In this document: piece after piece, positions 1 through 19,204 of the stretch
How positions within the stretch are numbered: position 1 is the stretch's first letter
Layout of the letters: each line of letters starts with the position of its first letter
Assembly: GCA_022432975.1 (NCBI GenBank)
Contig: CM039503.1
Location: 44,940,968 to 45,004,967, forward strand
Source: Begonia masoniana
Lineage: Eukaryota > Streptophyta > Magnoliopsida > Cucurbitales > Begoniaceae
Direction: 5' to 3'
DNA length: 64,000 nt
Translations under genes and position numbers: made by a program
Notes under the pieces: model-generated
Database searches by the model: none
What the model was told of the DNA's origin: nothing
The model's input: only the letters and a program-made list of their open reading frames with translations

Positions 1-2051
<2,051 letters not shown>

Positions 2052-2110
2052 CAGAGGTTGGCAACCGCAACCGAATAGGGACCGCAAGCAACAGCAGAAA
2101 GGTGTGAAGA
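2052..2110 (+). pseudogene. Element B gag fragment, left of the element A insertion
   Basis: The short stretch between the T run and element A's LTR resembles the glutamine-rich linker upstream of the Gag zinc knuckles, as in element A around 6468-6525 (a CAGCAGAAAGGTGTGAAGA-type segment). Its last bases GAAGA (2106-2110) recur at 12728-12732 just after element A, and gag reading continues there, so this is the left half of B's gag. Upstream sequence is lost in the T run. Confidence 0.75.
2106..2110 (+). repeat. Target-site duplication GAAGA of element A (left copy)
   Basis: GAAGA directly precedes the TGTAACACCC LTR start at 2111 and recurs at 12728-12732 directly after the LTR end ...TTACA at 12727. 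Five-bp duplications are typical of Ty3/gypsy integrases. Confidence 0.9.
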
Positions 2111-3845
2111 TGTAACACCCAGATTTAAGGGTTTTTGTAAATAAATAATATAATGACATTTTATTGCAATTATTTCAAATTAAGTCGATTTTGTAAAAAG
2201 AAAGCGTTATTATGATCCTAATGATTTATAAGGATTTTAAGAAAATTTCGAGAATTTTAGGAGTTTAACGCTAATTATACGAGAATTTCGTTTATCGTAA
2301 TATAAAGAATGTTTTAGTAAAAATAGTAAACATAGTCTGAATTGCGAACGGACAGTTTTAAAAGAACCCTGGTAAAGAGTTGGAGTTATTGGTGAATTAG
2401 GAAAATTTGGAGAAGCCAAATCGTTAGATAATTAACGAAACAAAGGACGAAACAAATAGAAATAAGAGCAAAGAGCGTTATAGTAATTTACCAAGCCAAA
2501 AGTTATTAAAAACCATTTTCTTCTTCTTCTTCTCCATGCAATTCTTCTTCTCCTCTCTGGTGATCCTCCATTTCCGACGAAGCTCCCCACGGCAACTCAA
2601 TTTTCGACGATCGTTCGTCCTCCGTTCGTCGTCCATCCTTCACGTTTTCTCCTCATCTCGCAACCCTAGGTATGATTCTATGCTTTTGGAGTGTTATAGT
2701 TTGGTTTTTACTGAGTTTAAACGATTAGGGTTCGTTTAGGGTTTTATAAAAAACGCGAATTAGGATTAGAAATCGGTAGGGTTACCGTATTGGTGAATCT
2801 ATTGAACGAATTAAACGTTATTGGACGAAATCTAGAGTGTATTCGGTGTTTAGGTTGAAAAACCAGATTTTTAGGTTTGAGAATCTCCGTCAATGGAGTT
2901 TAGAAATTTACGAGCGTGAATTTCTCGGTAAAATGCCTCATTGAGCTAAGTTATAATTTAAGGAGAATTTCCTTAGTTAAGTTTTCGTTGAATTTGGACG
3001 TTAATCGGTTGATTCTCGTGTTAATGTTAATTGTTATGTTTTGTCTCAGACGAACAACGCTCATGGATGGAGCTCGAAGATCAGTGTGCACGAGGTAAGT
3101 TCTCGTGACTTACTTGGCCGAGTGGCCTACACCGTATGTCGAAGTCGCGTCGAGGATCTTTGGAGAGTTGTTTGTTTATATGCTTTGTCGGTAGATAGGG
3201 TTAGTTCTTTTATAGGTTATGCTTTTTATAGTCTTGATGGTATGTATGATGTTTGTTTATTTTATGGTCTATAACTGTTCATGCATCACGTATTTTGAAA
3301 TAGCATGAAAATGGATTTCTGCAACGTGTTTAAGAAAATGAAATGAATGGAACGTAATGAATCAATGTAATCTGTATCTGGTTACGCGAGGTGTGGCTCA
3401 GGCACGGCTGTTAGGGGTGCGAGCGTGTACTCCCACCCCGTTAGGTGAAGAGGGCATCCGACCGCGTGATTTCCTCTCCGATCTAATAGGCTGAGACCTC
3501 GGTGACTTCTTCTGGCGACGTAATGATAATAAAATGTTGTCATATTTCTGAACCATACGCCAACATGCATTTACATTTAAACTTTTACTGATCCCTTTAC
3601 TCATAGTGTATCTGTATGGTGTAGGTGATTACAGACAGGTGATGACGACATCCCTCCTCCTGAATGCATGAGTTCGGGTGCAGTTTGTTAGAATGTCGCG
3701 GAGTGGCGGGCGCAGTCGAAAGCGTTTTATGAGGACCCGTGGGGACGTATGTAGGTATTTTGGGTTGTTTGTGTAAACCATTTGTAGGTAAATTATTGTC
3801 ACAGTTAAAACTTATAGGTTTTGGTTTTGGTAGTGGATAGGTTTT

Positions 3846-4516
<671 letters not shown>

Positions 4517-4551
4517 CTCGTGTTGGGTCGCCGCGATCCGTGATCGCAACA

Positions 4552-4580
4552 GGCGATCGCTGGCAAAACCAGCGATCGCC
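4552..4580. repeat. Perfect GCGATCGC-containing hairpin in the A LTR
   Basis: Arms GGCGATCGCTGG (4552-4563) and CCAGCGATCGCC (4569-4580) are perfect inverted repeats around a CAAAA loop. The 3' LTR copy (around 12436-12465) has the same hairpin with a mismatch. It lies in a stretch rich in GATCGATC and GCGATCGC palindromes. Confidence 0.85.
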
Positions 4581-4848
4581 CGTTTTGGGCGATCGATCGC
4601 CCCTTCATTTTAGGGGGCGATTGCCCCTTTTGCCCCCTGTTTTGTCTTTTCTCCTGCTGCTTATGTTTTTAAGTTTTAATTAGGTTTCTTTTATTGTTTT
4701 AAAACTTTATTTCGTGGTTTTCAAATAGATTCAGATGTTTTACAAATTTTGGTTTCCGCTTTAAATTCTGCTTAAATGCAATTAAAGTTATTAGGATAAA
4801 AAAATAATACGGGAAAATTGGGTACAGTATTAAGGTCGTTACAAGTTA

Positions 4849-4860
4849 TGGTATCAGAGC
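4849..4860 (+). promoter_or_regulatory. Primer binding site of element A (tRNA-iMet)
   Basis: TGGTATCAGAGC, complementary to the 3' end of plant initiator methionine tRNA, lies five bases after the LTR end at 4843. It primes minus-strand DNA synthesis. Confidence 0.95.
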
Positions 4861-5003
4861 CCCCGGGTTTTAAAAACGGTTCTGTAGACTGCTCGACTGC
4901 ACAGCCACACGCGACAGCCTTCATCAACTCTAAGTACGTTCTACTATTTCTTTGTTTTTGTTTCTTAGATTATCTGTTTAACTTTTATAGGCTTTATACA
5001 AGT

Positions 5004-10181
<5,178 letters not shown>

Positions 10182-10208
10182 TCAAATTTTAGGGACAAAA
10201 TTTTAAAT

Positions 10209-10221
10209 AAGGTGGATGGAA
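10209..10221 (+). promoter_or_regulatory. Polypurine tract of element A
   Basis: The purine-rich AAGGTGGATGGAA directly abuts the 3' LTR start at 10222. It is the plus-strand DNA primer. The same AAGGTGGGTGGAA type precedes the F LTRs. Confidence 0.8.
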
Positions 10222-10780
10222 TGTAACACCCGGATTTACGGGTTTTTGTAAATAAATAATATAATGGCATTTTATTGCAATTATGTCAAATTAAGTTGAT
10301 TTTGTAAAAAGAAAGCGTTATTATGATCCTAATGATTTATAAGGATTTTAAGAAAATTTCAGAAATTTTAGGAGTTTAACGCTAATTATACGAGAATTTC
10401 GTTTATCATAATATAAAGGATGCTTTAGTAAAAATGGTAAACGGAGTCCAAATTGCAAATGGACAGTTTTAAAAGAACCCTGGTAAAGAGTTGGAGTTAT
10501 TGGTGAATTAGAAAAATTTAGAGAAGCCAAATTGTTAGATAATTAACGAAACAAAGGACGAAACAAATAGAAATAAGAGCAAAGGGCGTTATAGTAATTT
10601 ACCAAATCAAAAGTTATTAAAAACCATTTTCTTCTTCTTGTTCTCCACGCAATTCTTCTTCTCCTCTCTGGCGATCCTCCATTTTCGACGAAGCTCCCCA
10701 CGGCAACTCAATTTCTGACGATCGTTCGTCCTCCGTTCGTCGTCCATCCTTCATGTTTTCTCCTCCTCTCGCAACCTTAG

Positions 10781-11788
10781 GTATGATTCTATGCTTTTGG
10801 AGCGTTATAGTTTGGTTTTTACTGAGTTTAAACGATTAGGGTTCGTTTAGAGTTTTGTAAAAAATGCGAATTAGGGTTAAAAATCGGTAGGATTACCGTA
10901 TTGGTGAATCTATTGAACGAATTAAACGTTATTGGACGAAATCTAGAGTGTATTCAGTTTTTAGGTTGAAAAACTGGATTTTTAGGCTTGAGAATCTCCG
11001 TCAATGGAGTTTAGAAATTTACGAGCGTGAATTTCTTGGTAAAATGCCTCATTGAGCTAAGTTATAATTTAAGGAGAATTTCCTTAGTTAAGTTTTCGTT
11101 GAATTTGGACGTTAATCGGTTGATTCTCGTGTTAATGTTAATTGTTATGTTTTGTCTCAGACGAACAACGCTCGTGGACGGAGCTCGAAGATCATTGTGC
11201 ACGAGGTAAGTTCTCGTGACTTACTTGGCCGAGTGGCCTACACCGTATGTCGAAGTCGCGTCGAGGATCTTTGGAGAGTTGTTTGTTTATATGCTTTGGT
11301 CGGGTAGATAGGGTTAGTTCTTTTATAGGTTATGCTTTTTATAGTCTTGATGGTATGTATGATGTTTGTTTATTTTATGTCTATAACTGTTCATGCATCA
11401 CGTATTTTGAAATAGCATGAAAACGGATTTCTGCACGTGTTTAAGAAAATGAAATGAATGAACGTAATGAATCAATGTAATCTGTATCTGGTTACGCGAG
11501 GTGGGGCTCAGGCACGGCTGTTATGGGTGCGAGCGTGTACTCCCACCCCGTTAGGTGAAGAGGGCAGTCCGACCGCGGGATGTGTCCTCTCCATCTAATA
11601 GGCTGAGACCTCGGTGACATTCTGTCTGCGACGTAATGATAAGAAAATGTTGCATGATTTCTGAAACCCATACGCACAACATGCATTTACATTTACGAAA
11701 CTTACTGAGCCTTTAGCTCATAGTGTATCTGTATGGTGTAGGTGATTACGAGACAGGTGATGACGACATCCCTCCTCCTGATGCATGA
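10781..11788 (+). other. Putative intron / micro-exon / intron / acidic terminal exon in the A LTR
   Basis: Signals seen: ACCTTAG|GTATG (intron 10781-11160, ending TCTCAG), a 45-nt micro-exon 11161-11205 ending CACGAG|GTAAGT, a second intron 11206-11741 ending GGTGTAG, and a terminal exon 11742-11788. If the last G of the micro-exon is codon position 1, the micro-exon is open and the terminal exon encodes G then DYETGDDDIPPPDA and TGA, exactly 14 codons. The same phase and tail length occur in C, E and F. The 5' LTR (3050-3094, 3625 on) has the same layout with compensating 1-nt differences. Splicing and translation are inferred from sequence only; no convincing start codon is shared between families. 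Confidence 0.45.
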
Positions 11789-12287
11789 GTCCAGTTGGTA
11801 GAGAATGGTCGCGGGAGTGTGCTGGCGCAGTCGAGGCGTTTTATGACCTGTGGGGACGTATGTAGGTATTTTGGGTTGTTTTGTGTAAAACATTTGTAGG
11901 TAAATTAATTGTACAGTTAGAAACATTATAGGGTGTTTGGTTTTGGATAGTGGATAGGTTTATGTTTTGAGTTTGTTTTTTTAAAACCTTTTGGAAATGT
12001 ATTTTGTAAACGTTTGGTATTAGGGAAATGTTCGTTTTTTTAAACATATCAATGCAGTTCGTTTTCGTGAAAATGTATTACGTGTTAACTACGTCTTGAG
12101 TCGGTTTTGAGTAAAATTATGGAGGACGTAGGAGTATCGAGAGACTTGATGTTAAAACGTTTAATTGAGGTGTAAGTAGAGTTATGTTAATGTAGTTGGA
12201 AATTGTATATGAGTTAAGTATTATGCAGGAGAAGAAAGAAAGGGAGAAGGAAGAGAGGTGCGCCAGTCCTCTGGAAATCCAGAGGAC

Positions 12288-12500
12288 ATGGCGATCGATC
12301 GCCCAAGGGTGGGGATCGATCGCCCATAAGTTGCCACGCTCTGGAAAAATTTCCAGAGCGTGTGGCAATCGATCGCCCACAATGGGGCGATCGATCGCCC
12401 CTCGTGTTTGGTCGCCGCGATCCGTGATCGCAACAGGCGATCACTGGAAGAACCAGCGATCGCCGATGGGCGATCGATCGCCCCTTCATTTTAAGGGGCG
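12288..12500. repeat. GATCGATC/GCGATCGC palindrome cluster in the A 3' LTR
   Basis: At least five GCGATCGATCGCCC-like or ATCGATCGCCC palindromic units are spread over about 210 bp, plus the hairpin counterpart of 4552-4580. It is restricted to family A here. Its function is unknown; it is CpG-rich and can form secondary structure. Confidence 0.75.
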
Positions 12501-12732
12501 ATTGCCCCTTTTGCCCCCTGTTTTGTCTTTTCTCCTGCTGCTTATGTTTTAAAGTTTTAATTAAGGTTTTCTTTGAATTGTTTTAAAGCTTTATTTCGTG
12601 GTTTTCAAAATAGATTCGAATGTTTTACAAATTTTGGTCTCCGCTTTAAATTCCGCTTAAATGCAATTAAAGTTATAGGATAAAAAAATAATACAGGAAA
12701 ATTGGGTACAGTATTAGGGTCATTACAGAAGA

Positions 12733-15700
12733 GACCCTTCAATCCAAATGATGATCAAGGAAAAAGAAAGCGACCTCTAACTCCCCTATGTTCCACCTCC
12801 CAGAAGAATCACCATGGCGAATGTAAACTATATTCTGGCCGTTGCTATAGATGTAACAAGGTTGGACACATAGTTAGAGATTGCCCCATGCCGCCAGACC
12901 CAAACCGAGCAAGAGTAGCGCCTAGGTCTATGCTTTAATGGAAGATGAGGATGCAGTGCAGCATACGGTCATAACAGATACAATTATGATCTGTGGTGTT
13001 TCTGCTTATACACTTATAGATACGGGAGTCACACTTGTTTGTATCAACTCTGTTTGTATGTAAGCATAGGTTAGAACTCTTGCCAGCCGAGAGTTCATAT
13101 AGTGTTATGTTACCTTCAGGGAAGTCCTTACAATCAGAACAGATAGTGAAAGGTGATATTGTATCTTTAGGAGAAAAGAAATTATATGTAGAGCTAATTG
13201 TAATTGATATGAAGGGATATAAAGTCATATTAGGAATGGATTGGCTATTCAGACATTATGTCACGATAAGTTATAGGTCTGGATTGGTTGAGATCCGACC
13301 CCCGAACGGAGATCGGTATTCCTTCCAAGCTATTCTAAAAATAAGTAAAATATCAATTATATCCTCACTAGAGACTCAACGGTTACTGAAGGGTGGTTGT
13401 GAGAGTTTTCTAGCTAGCATAATTGATGTCCGGGTAAAGAATAAGGTAGAACTCCAAGATATTCCTATAGTACGAGAGTTTCCAAAAGCATTTTTGGATG
13501 ACTTGCCTGGGTTACCACCTGATAGAGAAATTGAGTTTGTAATCAATACATATCCTGAGGCATCACCTGTGTCTAAGAACCCTTACCGCATGGAACCTGT
13601 TGAGCTGAAGGATTTAAAAGTCCAACTCCAGGAACTTGTTGACAAGGGATTTATACGCCCTAGTTGTTCTCCCTGGGGTGCATCTGTCCTATTTGTTAAG
13701 AAGAAAGACGGTTCTCTTAGAATGTGCATAGATTATAGAGAACTGAACAAGTTAACGATCAAGAATAAATATCCCTTACCCCGAATTGACGACTTGTTTG
13801 ACCAACTACAAGGAGCTAAGGTATTTTCAAAAATTGACTTACGTTCGGGTTATTACCAACTGAAGGTTAAGGAGAGTGATGTACCAAAGACAGCATTCAG
13901 AACCCGATATAGACACTATGAATTTATGGTGATGTCGTTTGGATTGATGAACGCACCTACAGCTTTTATGGACTTGATGAATCGTGTGTTTCGTGAGTAT
14001 TTGGACAAGTTTGTAATTGTGTTTATAGATGATTTCTTAATTTATTCACGGACCAAAGCGGACCATGAAAAACACTTAAGAGTAGTTTTGACGACATTAG
14101 AACAACAGCAACTTTATGCCAAGTTGTCCAAATGTGAGTTCTGGTTGGATAAGGTCAACTTTCTAGGTCATGTCATTTCTGCTGAGGGCATATCTGTAGA
14201 TCCAACCAAAATTCAGGCAGTAAAAGATTGGCCCCAGCCGAGGAACGCCAGTGAAGTCCGTAGTTTTCTTGGTCTAACAGGTTATTATAGAAAGTTTATT
14301 AAGGGATTTTCTATGATAGCTAAACCTTTGACTAGTTTAACAAAGAAGGAAACCAAGTACTCTTGGACTGAGGCTTGTGAAGAGAGTTTCCAGACCTTGA
14401 AATTGAAGTTGACGACAGCCCCTCTTTTGGCACTCTCAACTGAGGAAGGGAGATTTAGTGTTTATTGTGACGCATCCAAAGTTGGTCTAGGATGTGTCTT
14501 GATGCAAGAAGGCAAGGTTGTGGCGTATGCCTCCAGGCAACTGAAGAGTTATGAACAGAATTACTCCACTCATGATTTGGAATTAGCCGCATTTTTTTTG
14601 CATTAAAGATTTGGAGACACTATTTGTATGGTCAGCAGTGTGAAGTGTTTTCTGACTATAAAAGCCTGAGATACCTTTTTACTCAAAAAGAGTTGAACAT
14701 GAGACAAAGACGTTGGTTAGAGTTTGTTAAGGATTATGACTTTGAAATTAAGTATCATCCGAGTAAGGCTAATGCTGTAGCCGATACTTTAAGCAGAATG
14801 TCAAAGACAATGCAACCTGCGGTGTCAACCATGTCATTACCCTTGAAGGTTGAGATTCAGAAATTCGAGTTGGAGATAGTTCCGGAGTTATCAGCATTGC
14901 TTTCGGCATTATCTATTCGGCCAACTATTTTGGATAAGATCAAGGAGGCACAATAAAAGGAATCAAAGGAAAACAATAGCATGATGAGTAAGTTGAAGGA
15001 CGCCTCTTTTGAGTTCAGTCTCTCCAAGGATGGTATTTTGAGATTTAGGAATCAATGGTATATACCAAGTGATGAGGAATTACGTAAGTTGATCTTGGCC
15101 GAAGCGCACTCGTCTCCCTTTTCTGTACATCCTGGCAGCACCAAGATGTATCGGAACTTGAAGTTACTTTACTGGTGGCCAAATTTGAAGAGGGATGTTG
15201 CCAATCATATAGAGTCGTGTTTGGTATGCCAACAAGTTAAGGCAGAACACCAACGTCCTGGCGGTACCCTTCAACCCTTACTGATTCCCGAATGGAAGTG
15301 GGAAAACATTGTCATGGACTTTGTTGTGGGTTTACCTAAGAAAACTAAAGGTCATGATAGTATTTGGGTTGTAATTGACAGGATGACGAAATTAGCTCAC
15401 TTCCTACCTGTAAATACAACGTACATGATAGATCAGCTTGCTAATCTGTATGTTCAGGAAATTATCAGATTGCATGGGATTCCGATATCCATTGTCTCAG
15501 ATCGTGATCCCAGGTTCACCTCAAGGTTTTGGCAAAGTCTTCAAGGCACGCTTGGTACAAAGTTATCCTTCAGCACTGCATTTCATCCTCAGAAAGATGG
15601 CCAATCTGAACGGACAATTCAAACACTCGAGGACATATTGAGGGTGTGTGTGCTAGATTTCCACACATCTTGGAGTCGATACCTGCCCTTGGTTGAATTC

Positions 15701-16354
15701 TCCTACTACAATAGTTACCAGTCCACCATTGGTATGGCACCATACGAAGCACAGTATGGCAGGAAATGCAGACCACCCTTATATTGGGATGAAGTTGGCG
15801 AAGCAAAACTCCTAGGCCCCGAAATTTTGCAGCAAATGTCAGACAAGATCGTCATTATTAGGAAAAGAATGATAACAGCACAGAGCTGACAGAAAAGCTA
15901 TGCATACCAAAGAAGGAGGGATCTTGAGTTTGCTGTCGGAGATGAGGTCTTCTTAAAGGTTTCACCATTTAAGGGAGTTTTAAGATTTGGCAAGAAGGGA
16001 AAGCTTAATCCACGATTCATTGGTCCATTCCCAGTCTTGGCAAGGATTGGCAGTACAGCTTATAGGTTGCAATTGCCTCTATCACTGGAAAAAGTTCATA
16101 ATGTCTTTCATGTGTCAATGCTAAGAAAATGCATACGTGATCCGACATAGGTTGTTAAGCCAACGAAAATCAAAATTGAGCCAACATTAATGTATGAAGA
16201 GAAACCTGTTCGAATTATGGAATCTGTAGTTAAGACTCTACGAAATAAAGAAATCCCATTAGTGAAGGTTTTGTGGACGAATCATGGCATTGAAGAAGCC
16301 ACATGGGAGCGACAGCAGGACATGATGGTCAAATATCCTGAGCTCTTTGCTTGA
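12733..16354 (+). pseudogene. Element B gag-pol polyprotein (right part), inactivated
   Basis: The frame resumes after element A with the end of the Gag linker and zinc motifs (C-x2-[ST]-x4-H-x3-C and CYRCNKVGHIVRDC). A one-base loss near 12922 breaks the gag/protease link. The protease keeps DTG but has V for A after it, with further shifts near 13030. RT is well preserved with FIDD (13035-14606 open); a T-rich frame error near 14590 breaks RNase H. RNase H, integrase and chromodomain follow, with stops at 14954 (TAA), 15887 (TGA) and 16148 (TAG). The natural end is TGA at 16352-16354. RT resembles element F more than A. It is a Tekay/Del-like chromovirus whose 5' half lies under the T run at 1-2051 or beyond the window. 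Confidence 0.87.
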
Positions 16355-16382
16355 TCAATTTTCAAGGACGAAAATTTTGTTT

Positions 16383-16395
16383 AAGGAGGGGTGGG
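16383..16395 (+). promoter_or_regulatory. Polypurine tract of element B
   Basis: AAGGAGGGGTGGG directly abuts the LTR start TGTAACACCC at 16396. Confidence 0.8.
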
Positions 16396-16785
16396 TGTAA
16401 CACCCGACAATTTCGGTCAGGTGATTTTCTTAACTGATTTAACTGCCACCTTTTATCGACCTTTTTGCTTTTAAATTAATGCCTGATTTATTGAATTCCA
16501 AGTAGTGTGAAACTAGGTTGGGTGGCACAATTGTAATTAAGATGGATTTTAATTAGTATAAATAAGAAATGGAAAATCCTTAAACCTCATTAAACCCCAC
16601 TGTAGCCGACATTTCCTCTCTCGGCAATTTCCCTCTTCTCCAGAGCTCTTCCTCTGTCCCTCTCTCTCGGCCAGCTACTCCTCCATCGACGATCGATTCT
16701 TCAGTCTCCACCCCGACAATCCACGCTCCAGGTAAGACTTAGACAATGTAGTTGCTGGTTAGTTACTTAGAGCTCGTTTTCATCT
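16396..16785 (+). repeat. Element B 3' LTR, truncated
   Basis: It begins TGTAACACCCGACAATTTCGG and matches, in inverted orientation, 18630-19018. It carries a TATAAATA box (16557-16564) and a 5' splice-like site CTCCAG|GTAAGAC at 16731/16732. Similarity to the inverted copy stops near 16785, where an unrelated copia-like gag scrap starts, so the rest of this LTR is missing. Confidence 0.85.
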
Positions 16786-16795
16786 CCGAGGTACT

Positions 16796-17177
16796 TTTTG
16801 GGTTGATTTGACCAAATTTTGAACGTCTCCCACGAGTTTAGTAGTTTCAACAAAGCATCAACCCTGAACCTTTCATCAAACTTGTCCTTCATTCCACGAA
16901 ATGATTGATACTTCTCTAAAATGTATTCAAGTGATCAGTCATTGCTTTTCATTCTGGTACTTCAACCTTAGAAGCTGCTTGATTAACTACAACTTATTGT
17001 ACTGGTCCTTCCGAGCGTACTAACTCCTCAAGGTTTTCCACAAGCTCTGAGCCTTCTTTTCCTCATTGACATGGTTAAGGACGTTTTTCCATCTACCCAC
17101 TACCGAATGTAACCTAACTTGACGTGGCATAATTCCTATTCGACAGCAAATTTAGCTGTCAACTTCGCAACAGCAAC
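16796..17177 (-). pseudogene. Ty1/copia-type gag fragment (antisense)
   Basis: On the minus strand a degraded frame resembles the retrotransposon Gag (UBN2-type) region of Ty1/copia elements: a KKAQSLWKTL-like segment, then a stretch reading like KLxLIKQLLRLKYQNEK, then a run resembling the LLGTLPDSWET motif. Several stops and a shifted frame make it a relic. It ends at the scaffold gap at 17178. The identification rests on recognisable short motifs only. Confidence 0.55.
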
Positions 17178-17277
17178 NNNNNNNNNNNNNNNNNNNNNNN
17201 NNNNNNNNNNNNNNNNNNNNNNNNNNNNNNNNNNNNNNNNNNNNNNNNNNNNNNNNNNNNNNNNNNNNNNNNNNNNN
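17178..17277. other. Scaffold gap of 100 N
   Basis: Exactly 100 N, the conventional size for a gap of unknown length. Confidence 0.99.
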
Positions 17278-17896
17278 TTAATGCATGAATAAAGAAGAAA
17301 CACTCAAAATGCATAAACCTACTGTTTTGTGATGTAGGCCCGAAGGCTCACACATTACTTTACTTACCTGGCTCCTGGAAATCGCTCGCTATATGTTACT
17401 CCAAAAATCTGCTCACCTAAAACCATTGACAGATTATGGATTAGATCTCCACTAAACTTTATCTAACTACTGAAGTCTAAGGAAGCCAGTTTTGGGGCTC
17501 TACATGATTAAGCATTCCCGATACATCACTAAACCCCAAAACACCAAATCTCTCACCCGCAAGCTTATCGAAGATACATACATTGAAAGCCTTCAGCTAC
17601 CCTAGCACTAGAACGGCAAGTAGTTGATTCAAACTCACCTTGGTTGGGGAAAACCGGAGGGGAAATCGCCCAGAGGTAGTCTGCTTGAGCTGAGAGGTAA
17701 GAGTAATAATACAGTGGCGGCTAAACCTCACTAAAACCCTTCCTTAAATACCTTATCCACAATATAAATTCGCAATTACCACTTTGCCCCTGCCTAGTCA
17801 TTTACAACCTAATCAACATTTCACTAAATTTTAACCATAAAAATTATATTCCACCGTTTAATAAATTATTTTGATTTATTGAAACCGGGTGCTACA
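17278..17896 (-). repeat. C-like LTR fragment retaining an intron-like insert
   Basis: Read on the minus strand this starts TGTAGCACCCGGTTTC (from 17896) and follows the LTR of element C closely until the gap. It differs by an extra 222-bp segment, 17417-17638, bounded on the sense strand by CCAAG|GTGAGTTTG and GGTTTTAG|GTGAGC, i.e. a GT-AG intron shape. Both LTRs of C lack exactly this segment. It appears inserted in, or joined to, the B-like LTR at 17897. Confidence 0.8.
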
Positions 17897-19018
17897 GTTT
17901 ATATCACGTTCTTGTTCATCATTTACATCATGTGGATTAAGGGAGAATTTGTGCTGAAAAGGGGGTTGGCAGTGAAAGTGTACATAGTCCCTTACAGGCC
18001 ATATTCATGGTCCTCCTTTTTGGACAATGACATACGCCAAACCGCCCTCAACCCTCTTTTAATCCTTGTTGCATAAGTTTCATATTCATATCTTGATCGT
18101 GAAGGAAAACATGCACTTAAAACATTTTCATACGCTTGAAAAGGAAAAAAAATCGTGAAGCATGAGTATGAGTACTATCATTTCATCAGACTAAAAGGAC
18201 AGCTCACTCATTCATCAAAAGATCATACTATCAACTCGAGTATCATAACCAAACGGACAATAGCACAGATAACCTTTAAACATTATAGACAACATCTACC
18301 TAGTACCCTTGTGATGTAGGGCCTTAATGGCTGGGAATCTTACTCACTCACTTACCTGGTTTCCTTAGCAAACTCGAGCACTTCTCCTCAGACTTTTTCA
18401 CCTAAAACATTTCACATCACAGAGTTAAACAAAATCCTAAAAATTCTAACCAAAAGTCATCATAGAATCTAACATCTATGTTTCTAAATCTTCTTAGTCG
18501 AGCACCTTGAGTGCGTAGATTAAACTTCCCGAACCTAAAATATCCAGATTCAACTTAGTAACTAACCATAGATTACAAATGCCACTACAATTACTCGGCC
18601 AATGATGAATCCGAAACTACGAGTCTTAGCTGAAAACAGAGCTCTAAGTAACTAACCAGCAACTACAGTATCTAAGTCTTACCTGTAGCGTGGATTGTCG
18701 GGGTGGAGACTGAAGAATCGATTGTCGATGGAGGAGTAGCTGGCCGAGAGAGAGGGAGAGAGGAAGGGCTCTGGCGAAGAGGGAAATCGCCGAGAGAGGA
18801 AATGTCGGCTACAGTGGGGTTTAATGAGGTTTAAGGATTTTCCATTTCTTATTTATACTAATTAAAATCCATCTTAATTACAATTGTGCCACCCAACCTA
18901 GTTTCACACTACTTGGAATTCAATAAATCAGGCATTAATTTAAAAGCAAAAAGGTCGATAAAAGGTGGCAGTTAAATCAGTTAAGAAAATCACCTGGCCG
19001 AAATTGTCAGGTGTTACA
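17897..19018 (-). repeat. B-like LTR fragment (antisense)
   Basis: Sense strand starts at 19018 with TGTAACACCTGACAATTTCGGCC and matches the B 3' LTR for about 390 bp. It then continues with an intron-like segment (18682 down to 18402, GTAAGACTTAG...TGTTTTAG), a 46-nt micro-exon (18401 down to 18356) that is open in the phase seen in other families, and AACCAG|GTAAGTG. Bases 17897-18300 resemble the second-intron part of LTRs but are less certain. No polypurine tract lies at 19019, so this is a solo or 5' LTR piece sitting in element D surroundings. Confidence 0.65.
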
Positions 19019-19204
19019 ATTTGCTTTAAGGAAGACAAATTCATTCTTCAATTATTGGTGTAACTGTGACTTGCTCCCACCTTAATACATTGAATGACCT
19101 CTCCTTGTCTTGAGTGTTTAGTGCAAGCTTCTCCTTGTCTTCAAGCATGTCTTGTACTAGATGAGTATATAGATTGATTATCTTCTTGGCTCGGGAACAT
19201 GTGA
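19019..19204. other. Unassigned sequence upstream of the D pol remnant
   Basis: T-rich sequence with repeated CTCCTTGTCTT words. I see no gene; it may be decayed element D sequence or its flank. Confidence 0.3.

Larger units (their letters stand above)
10222..12727 (+). repeat. Element A 3' LTR (complete, 2506 bp)
   Basis: It runs from TGTAACACCC to ATTACA, followed by the TSD at 12728-12732. A TATAAAG motif near 10409 matches the 5' LTR. Because this copy is not damaged by T runs it is the better reference for family A. It contains the gene-like exon/intron layout described separately and a palindrome-rich segment at about 12288-12500. Confidence 0.92.
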
